From Spirochaetaceae bacterium (GTDB taxonomy: Bacteria; Spirochaetota; Spirochaetia; Treponematales; Treponemataceae): a stretch of 64,000 nt of DNA. The stretch covers positions 1 through 64,000 of the forward strand of contig JAGARR010000046.1 in assembly GCA_017622135.1 (NCBI GenBank), read 5' to 3'. Below are positions 59,681-64,000 of this stretch, piece after piece (the stretch's first letter is position 1; each line of letters opens with the position of its first letter). The position numbers were made by a program, and so were the translations under genes. The notes under the pieces are model-generated. The model saw nothing but the letters and a program-made list of their open reading frames with translations, ran no database searches and was not told the origin of the DNA.

Positions 59681-60994
59681 TTATTTTGCAGCGGCATTTG
59701 CGTTGGCAGCATACTGCTTGACAACATTGGCTACATTCTGGCCAGCACCAACCTGCTGCAGCATGTTCCACCACTGGGTGCGAGCCTCGGCCCAACCGGT
59801 GGTTACCTGGTAGTAGTCACCCAGGTAGGGCATCAGCACGGTGTACTCGTCCATGATGGCATTGTCTGCCCAAATCTTGGAAATGTCTCCACCATCTGTT
59901 GTGTCACGAACTGCAAAGTAGTTGGCAGCCTTGACAGCATCAGCAGTGGCAGCAGAGTCACACATATACTTGATGAAGGTCTTGGCAGCGGCAATCTTGT
60001 CTGCATTGCCATTGTCAAAGATACCGAATCCCCAGATACCACCCTGCAGCTTGGTGTCTGTTCCCTTCTGTGAGGGGAATGCCATGAACAGGATATCGTC
60101 ACCATTGAGGGTCTTTCCAGCACCAGTGTTGGCGCTGTTAGGGTTCAGCTGCTGGGCAATGTTCCAGCAGAAGGCCATCTGCAGTGTTCCGTTGTAGAAC
60201 AGAGCAATCTCGTCACCACCAGCGATACCAGCGTCAAAGTTGATTCCGTCAGTGGCATACAGCTTCTCAAGGGCCTTTACGTTGTTGGGATCGTCCCAAG
60301 TATACTTGGTGTGGGCAGCATCGGTGAAGGTTCCACCATAGAGGTTGTTCACCAAGGCACGTGTTCCCTGGTCTCCACCCTGTCCTACGCAGTACACAGC
60401 ACCAACATTCTTGTAGCCTGCCTTGTACAGGGCGTCAACAGCCTTCAAGAAGTTGTCGGTGGTCCAAGTGCGAGTATTCAGGTCAAGATACTGAAGGGCT
60501 CCAGCCTTCTCAAAAGCAGCCTTGTTGATAGCCATACAGTGGGCTGTCATAACCAAGGGATACTCATAGGCTGCTCCACTCTCGGTGAAACAAGCAGCCA
60601 AGGCGGCAGGATTGATCTCAGCCTTGTCTGTGGCATCGAACAGGTCGGAGATGTCAACCATCTTGCCCTTTGCACCCCAGTTGGCAACCAAGCGCTCGGG
60701 TCCTTCCATAATCAGGTCGGGAGCGGCTCCACCCTCAATGGCAGTGTTAACCTTGTCGTCACCATCGGCATAGGTCAGGTAGTCTACAGTAACCTTGATT
60801 CCAGGATTGGCAGCATGGAAATCAGCCAACAGAGCATCAACAGTCTTCTGGTCTCCCCATCCACCGATGGGATAAGTCCACAGAGAGACCTGAGTTACTC
60901 CAGCTGCTGAAGCAGCAGGCTTATCCTTGCCACCAGCAGCAAAAACAGTTGCGAGGCACAGCAGAGCTGCTACGCCAGCTACAATTTTCTTCAT
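59681..60994 (-). CDS. Carbohydrate ABC transporter substrate-binding protein
   Basis: 437 residues from ATG 60994 (SD TAGGAGGAA). Signal peptide 'GVAALLCLATVFAAGG' without lipobox Cys at the usual place. Family 1 extracellular solute-binding fold: 'VSLWTYPIGGWGDQK', 'FHAANPGIKVTVDYLTY', 'APDLIMEGPERL', 'MTAHCMAINKAAFEKAGA'. It delivers the sugar to the two permeases. Ligand inferred as sialic acid or an amino sugar from the downstream lyase and epimerase. Confidence 0.9.
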   Translation of the reverse strand: MKKIVAGVAALLCLATVFAAGGKDKPAASAAGVTQVSLWTYPIGGWGDQKTVDALLADFHAANPGIKVTVDYLTYADGDDKVNTAIEGGAAPDLIMEGPERLVANWGAKGKMVDISDLFDATDKAEINPAALAACFTESGAAYEYPLVMTAHCMAINKAAFEKAGALQYLDLNTRTWTTDNFLKAVDALYKAGYKNVGAVYCVGQGGDQGTRALVNNLYGGTFTDAAHTKYTWDDPNNVKALEKLYATDGINFDAGIAGGDEIALFYNGTLQMAFCWNIAQQLNPNSANTGAGKTLNGDDILFMAFPSQKGTDTKLQGGIWGFGIFDNGNADKIAAAKTFIKYMCDSAATADAVKAANYFAVRDTTDGGDISKIWADNAIMDEYTVLMPYLGDYYQVTTGWAEARTQWWNMLQQVGAGQNVANVVKQYAANANAAAK

Positions 60995-61018
60995 AAGATT
61001 CCTCCTAAAAGATTTCCA

Positions 61019-61037
61019 CTCCATAATTAATATGGAG
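61019..61037. promoter_or_regulatory. Palindrome just downstream of the binding-protein gene start site
   Basis: CTCCATA-ATTAA-TATGGAG, seven-base arms, located at the beginning of the leader of the binding-protein transcript; a candidate operator for the neighbouring GntR regulator, or a 5' hairpin. Confidence 0.55.
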
Positions 61038-61046
61038 CATACTTGT

Positions 61047-61075
61047 ATTCTAGTTTAGCTATTACTATTTGTCAA
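61047..61075 (-). promoter_or_regulatory. Promoter of the sugar ABC operon
   Basis: Minus strand TTGACA (61070-61075), 17 bases, TAGAAT (61047-61052). Confidence 0.75.
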
Positions 61076-61150
61076 CATTTTTTTTATAATTGCGATTATT
61101 TTCATGATAATAAAGTAATAATTTTATCTATAGCAAGTTTTTTCGTAAGG

Positions 61151-61191
61151 CTTGTACACAAGTTGACACAAACAAGGCTTTGTTGTAATTT
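61151..61191 (+). promoter_or_regulatory. GntR-gene promoter with upstream palindrome
   Basis: CTTGT-AC-ACAAG (61151-61162) abuts TTGACA (61163-61168); after 17 bases comes TAATTT (61186-61191), six bases before ATG 61198. The palindrome overlaps the region a repressor would cover for autoregulation. No SD is present, so the transcript may be leaderless. Confidence 0.6.
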
Positions 61192-61197
61192 TGAAAT

Positions 61198-61821
61198 ATG
61201 TCCAAACAAGTATCCCACATGCAGACCGAAATTTGCTCCATCATCCAAAACAGGATTCGTTCAGGCGAGTATACTCCAGGGGAAAAATTGTCAGAAAATC
61301 TTTTGGCAACAGAATTCAACTGTTCTCGGATGCCGGTACGAGAAGTACTGAAGCACTTGGAGCAGGACGGCCTGGTGACCATCCAGCCAAAATCGGGAAC
61401 ATACGTCCGAAGCTACTCTCCGGAGGAGGTGTGTAATGCGGTGGAGATCAGAGCCTACTTGGAAGCCCTGGCCTTTGCCCTTGTAATAGAAAAGGATGTG
61501 GACATCACCGCCATGGAGCAGTGCGTAGTGGACATGGCACACTGCATGGAAAACCAGTCCTTCGACCTGGCAGCCTTCGGGGAGCACCACCTGCGGTTCC
61601 ATGAGTCCATGGTTCGCCTGGCAGACAATCCCTTCCTGCTGGAGCTCTACAATAAGCTCCATCTCAATGCGCTGCAAAAGATCTTCTTCAATCCCATGTC
61701 AAAGGAAGAGATGACCATCACCCACGCAGAACATCAGAAAATCCTCCAGTTCATCAAGGACAAGAATCCGGAGGGTGAGCAATTCATCAAGATGCACCTT
61801 TGGAAACGACGGGAACACTGA
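61198..61821 (+). CDS. GntR family regulator with FCD domain
   Basis: 207 residues. N-terminal winged helix ('GEYTPGEKLSENLLATEFNCSRMPVREVLKHLEQDGLV', key 'SRMPVREVLKHLE'), C-terminal FCD-type helical domain with metal-site residues ('FGEHHLRFHESMV', 'HAEHQKIL'). NanR-like control of the divergent sialic-acid/amino-sugar operon is inferred from position. Slightly short at the C-terminus compared with FadR-type proteins. Confidence 0.88.
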   Translation: MSKQVSHMQTEICSIIQNRIRSGEYTPGEKLSENLLATEFNCSRMPVREVLKHLEQDGLVTIQPKSGTYVRSYSPEEVCNAVEIRAYLEALAFALVIEKDVDITAMEQCVVDMAHCMENQSFDLAAFGEHHLRFHESMVRLADNPFLLELYNKLHLNALQKIFFNPMSKEEMTITHAEHQKILQFIKDKNPEGEQFIKMHLWKRREH

Positions 61822-61912
61822 CGTTTTCAGAAAACAAGATTCCCGCAGTTGAAAAAGGCGGAACCTCGAATTCTCCATCCCAAGAACAAATTTCCCCAAC
61901 AAACCACTTTGG

Positions 61913-61948
61913 ACAAAAAAAAGACTGTTTGGAAACCAAACAGTCTTT
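61913..61948 (-). terminator. Terminator of tRNA-Leu
   Basis: On the minus strand AAAGACTGTTTGG-TTT-CCAAACAGTCTTT, a 13-pair stem, followed by a T tract, two bases after the tRNA. Confidence 0.88.
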
Positions 61949-61950
61949 AG

Positions 61951-62032
61951 TGCGGCGAACCTGACTTGAACAGGCACAGCTCGCGCCACCAGCACCTCAA
62001 GCTGGCGTGTCTACCAATTCCACCATCGCCGC
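61951..62032 (-). tRNA. tRNA-Leu(GAG)
   Basis: The reverse complement folds with acceptor GCGGCGA/TCGCCGC, D arm with GGTAGACA, anticodon stem CCAGC/GCTGG with loop TTGAGGT (anticodon GAG), a long class II variable arm (GGCGCGAGCTGTGCC region) and T arm GTTCAAGTC. Discriminator A; CCA not encoded. 82 nt. Confidence 0.95.
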
Positions 62033-62057
62033 TCGTGTTAACTTAATAACAGGCACG

Positions 62058-62086
62058 ATGATATCACAATGACAGCTTTATGTCAA
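62058..62086 (-). promoter_or_regulatory. tRNA-Leu promoter
   Basis: Minus strand TTGACA (62081-62086), 17 bases, TATCAT (62058-62063), between the fusA stop and the tRNA. Confidence 0.7.
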
Positions 62087-62097
62087 GCAAATTCCCC

Positions 62098-64000
62098 TCA
62101 ATATGTAGAGCCAAGTCCACCGGGCTTTACCTGGAAGTGGCTGAACTCCATGCCAAAGGAGGCCCGCCCCTGGGTGACGGAGCGCAGGTTGGTGGAGAAG
62201 CCGAACATCTTGGCCATGGGAGCCTGGGCGTGGATGATGTCTCCCCCCGCCTTGTCCTCCAGGCTCAGGATGATGCCGCCTCGCTGGGTCACCTGGCTCA
62301 TGGCATCCCCCACAAAGTCCTTGGGACAGACAATGTCCACGTTCATCACCGGCTCCAGCAGCTCAGGATTCGCCTTGCTACACACCGCATCGAAGGCGGC
62401 CACCGCACAGGCCTCGAAGGCGAAGGTAGTGGAGGCAAGCTCGTCATACTCCAAATCAGTGACGGTGACGGCAATGTCGGTGCAGGGATAGCCGTACCTG
62501 ATGCCGGCTCCAAAGGAATTCTCGATGCCCCGCTGCACTGCCTCCAGAATCTCGTCAGGGACGCTGCCCTTCTTGACGGTGCATTCGTAGCTGTTGTCGC
62601 TGCCCGTCTCTCGTGGCTCCACCTGGAGGGTGACGCCCGCCTTGTTCTCCTTGCCCCCAAGGACACGGTCGTACTGCTCCCTGTGGCTGGCGGCGGCGGT
62701 GACGGACTCACGATAGGTAACCTGGGGTGAGCCGACACGGGCCTCCACCTTGAAGTCCTCCAGCATACGGGTAACCAGCACGTCCAGGTGCAGCTCCCCC
62801 ATGCCGGAGATGATGAGCTGTCCTGTCTCGGCATCCTCACGGGAGGTGAAGGTGGGGTCCTCTTTAGAAAGGATTTCCAGCGTCTCCTTGAGGCGGTCCC
62901 GGTCTGAAAGGGTGGCTGGCTCCACTGCCACAGAGATAACCGGCTCCGGAAAGTTCATGTCCTCCAGCAGCACCGGCATTCCCTCGCTTCCCAGGGTATC
63001 TCCCGTCTGGGCCAGCTTGAGCCCGATGAACACGGCGATGTCACCGGCGGAAACGCTGTCCATTGGCTCGCTCTTGTTGGAGTGCATCCGCAGGATGCGG
63101 TTCACCCGCTCCCGCTTCTTCTTGCCCACATTGAACACCTGCTCCCCAGCCTTTATCTTGCCGGAATACATGCGGACGTAGCAGAGGCTGCCCGCCTCAC
63201 GGTCATGCTGAATCTTGAACACCAGGCCCAGGGCAGTGCCGTCGGGGGAGCAGGGAATCTCCACCATCTCCTCCTTCTTGACATGGAGACCTTTGGCAGG
63301 AGGAATTTCATCCGGGGCAGGAAGATAGTCTACGATAGCATCGATGAGGGGCTGCACACCGGTGTTGCGGCGGCTGGCCCCGCAGAGGAAGGGAACGAAG
63401 GCACGGGCGATGGTGCCCCGGCGGATTTCCCTTACCAGGGTTTCAAGAGGGATTTCTTCCCCCATCAAAAAAAGCTCGGCAATCTCATCGTTGTGGGCGG
63501 CAATCTCATCCACCAGCCTTTCCCGCCACTCACTTGCCAGCTCAAGCCGCTCTGGAGCCACATCGCACTCCGTCATCTTCTCTCCCTCGGAGGCAGCATC
63601 CCAGCGGATTTCCTTCATCCGCAGCAGGTCGATGACCCCCTCGAAGTCGCCGCCGGAGCCAATGGGAAGCTGCAATGCCACCGTAGCGCAGCCGAACTTT
63701 TCCTTTACGTCCGCCATGGCAGCGAAGAAGTCCGCCCCGATGCGGTCCATCTTGTTCACAAAGCAGATGCGGGGGACCTGGTACTCGTCGGCCTGGTGCC
63801 ACACCGTCTCGGTCTGGGGCTGCACGCCGCCCACCGCACAGATGACAGCCACCGCTCCGTCCAGCACCCGCAGGGAGCGCTCCACCTCGGCGGTAAAGTC
63901 CACGTGGCCGGGGGTGTCGATGATGTTAATCTGGTGGTCCCGCCACCAGGTTGTGGTGGCCGCCGACTGGATGGTGATGCCCCGCTCCTGCTCCTGGCTC
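62098..64000 (-). CDS. fusA: Elongation factor G (5' end outside window)
   Basis: The open frame runs to the right edge; the first roughly 60 residues with the P-loop lie outside. Visible GTPase parts: 'QERGITIQSAA' (switch I), 'DTPGHVDF' (switch II) and 'VNKMDRIGADFF' (G4). Domains II-V follow, with 'GMGELHLDVL' and the C-terminal 'SVTQGRASFGMEFSHFQ'. 634 residues are present, expected total near 695. Catalyses ribosomal translocation; spirochaetes often carry two EF-G types, and I cannot tell which this is. Confidence 0.93.
   Translation of the reverse strand, partial: SQEQERGITIQSAATTTWWRDHQINIIDTPGHVDFTAEVERSLRVLDGAVAVICAVGGVQPQTETVWHQADEYQVPRICFVNKMDRIGADFFAAMADVKEKFGCATVALQLPIGSGGDFEGVIDLLRMKEIRWDAASEGEKMTECDVAPERLELASEWRERLVDEIAAHNDEIAELFLMGEEIPLETLVREIRRGTIARAFVPFLCGASRRNTGVQPLIDAIVDYLPAPDEIPPAKGLHVKKEEMVEIPCSPDGTALGLVFKIQHDREAGSLCYVRMYSGKIKAGEQVFNVGKKKRERVNRILRMHSNKSEPMDSVSAGDIAVFIGLKLAQTGDTLGSEGMPVLLEDMNFPEPVISVAVEPATLSDRDRLKETLEILSKEDPTFTSREDAETGQLIISGMGELHLDVLVTRMLEDFKVEARVGSPQVTYRESVTAAASHREQYDRVLGGKENKAGVTLQVEPRETGSDNSYECTVKKGSVPDEILEAVQRGIENSFGAGIRYGYPCTDIAVTVTDLEYDELASTTFAFEACAVAAFDAVCSKANPELLEPVMNVDIVCPKDFVGDAMSQVTQRGGIILSLEDKAGGDIIHAQAPMAKMFGFSTNLRSVTQGRASFGMEFSHFQVKPGGLGSTY

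Overview
The window reads as a chromosomal stretch of a host-associated spirochaete, most likely a Treponema. The pointers are a gene run (CapD/FlaA1-type nucleotide-sugar enzyme, DegT aminotransferase, divergent xanthine-dehydrogenase-like subunits) that I remember as resembling T. pallidum TP0077-TP0080, many secreted lipoproteins and TPR proteins, a bactofilin, a UPF0164/FadL-like barrel candidate, an Rpn-type nuclease and an EF-G next to tRNA-Leu. Genes are dense, strongly biased to G/C at codon third positions, and mostly have clear Shine-Dalgarno (SD) sites. Species-level assignment is not possible from sequence alone.

Layout. 1-5.9 kb (+): 3' end of an envelope protein, cca, rsmD, two TPR-associated proteins, rlmN and a small HMA-fold protein. 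5.9-8.5 kb (-): an HD phosphohydrolase and a two-subunit LeuC/LeuD-type dehydratase, divergent from NADP isocitrate dehydrogenase and an HD-GYP response regulator. 11-16.4 kb: murI, a zinc-ribbon protein, pentapeptide and metallo-beta-lactamase-fold proteins, a lipoprotein with an HExxH site and small unknowns. 16.5-21.3 kb (-): an envelope operon (bactofilin, TPR protein, MtaB, lipoprotein, barrel). 21.5-28.5 kb: pta, a frameshifted AAA ATPase pseudogene, deoC, a ZnuA-like lipoprotein, ferredoxin, a LysM/M23 protein and a candidate C-rich small RNA.

28.6-35 kb (-): a five-gene sugar-modification / molybdenum-hydroxylase-like operon whose large subunit seems to have lost its cofactor and catalytic motifs. 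35-41.2 kb: secreted and SPOR-domain proteins, glgC, a MATE exporter and a decayed aldose 1-epimerase. 41.3-43.4 kb (-): an isolated 5S rRNA gene with its own promoter, then the GGGtGRT protein / NifU-like pair. 43.6-45 kb (+): an Rpn-type nuclease followed by an in-frame tandem copy of its C-terminal third. 45.2-54.1 kb (-): a surface operon (WD40/barrel-like protein, a small lipoprotein, three paralogous large lipoproteins) with a ten-base G tract at its 5' end, then a gene-poor repeat region.

55.5-61.8 kb: a sialic-acid/amino-sugar locus (ABC transporter, N-acetylneuraminate lyase-type aldolase, N-acylglucosamine 2-epimerase) read away from a GntR/FCD regulator, with palindromes in the shared promoter region. 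61.9-64 kb (-): tRNA-Leu(GAG) and the 3' part of an EF-G gene.

The most interesting signals are the apparently inactive molybdenum-hydroxylase-like complex beside nucleotide-sugar enzymes, the duplicated Rpn C-terminus with a conserved internal ribosome site, the poly-G-associated surface operon, several genes whose -10 box sits 5-7 bases before the ATG (likely leaderless mRNAs), and a C-rich-loop small RNA candidate.
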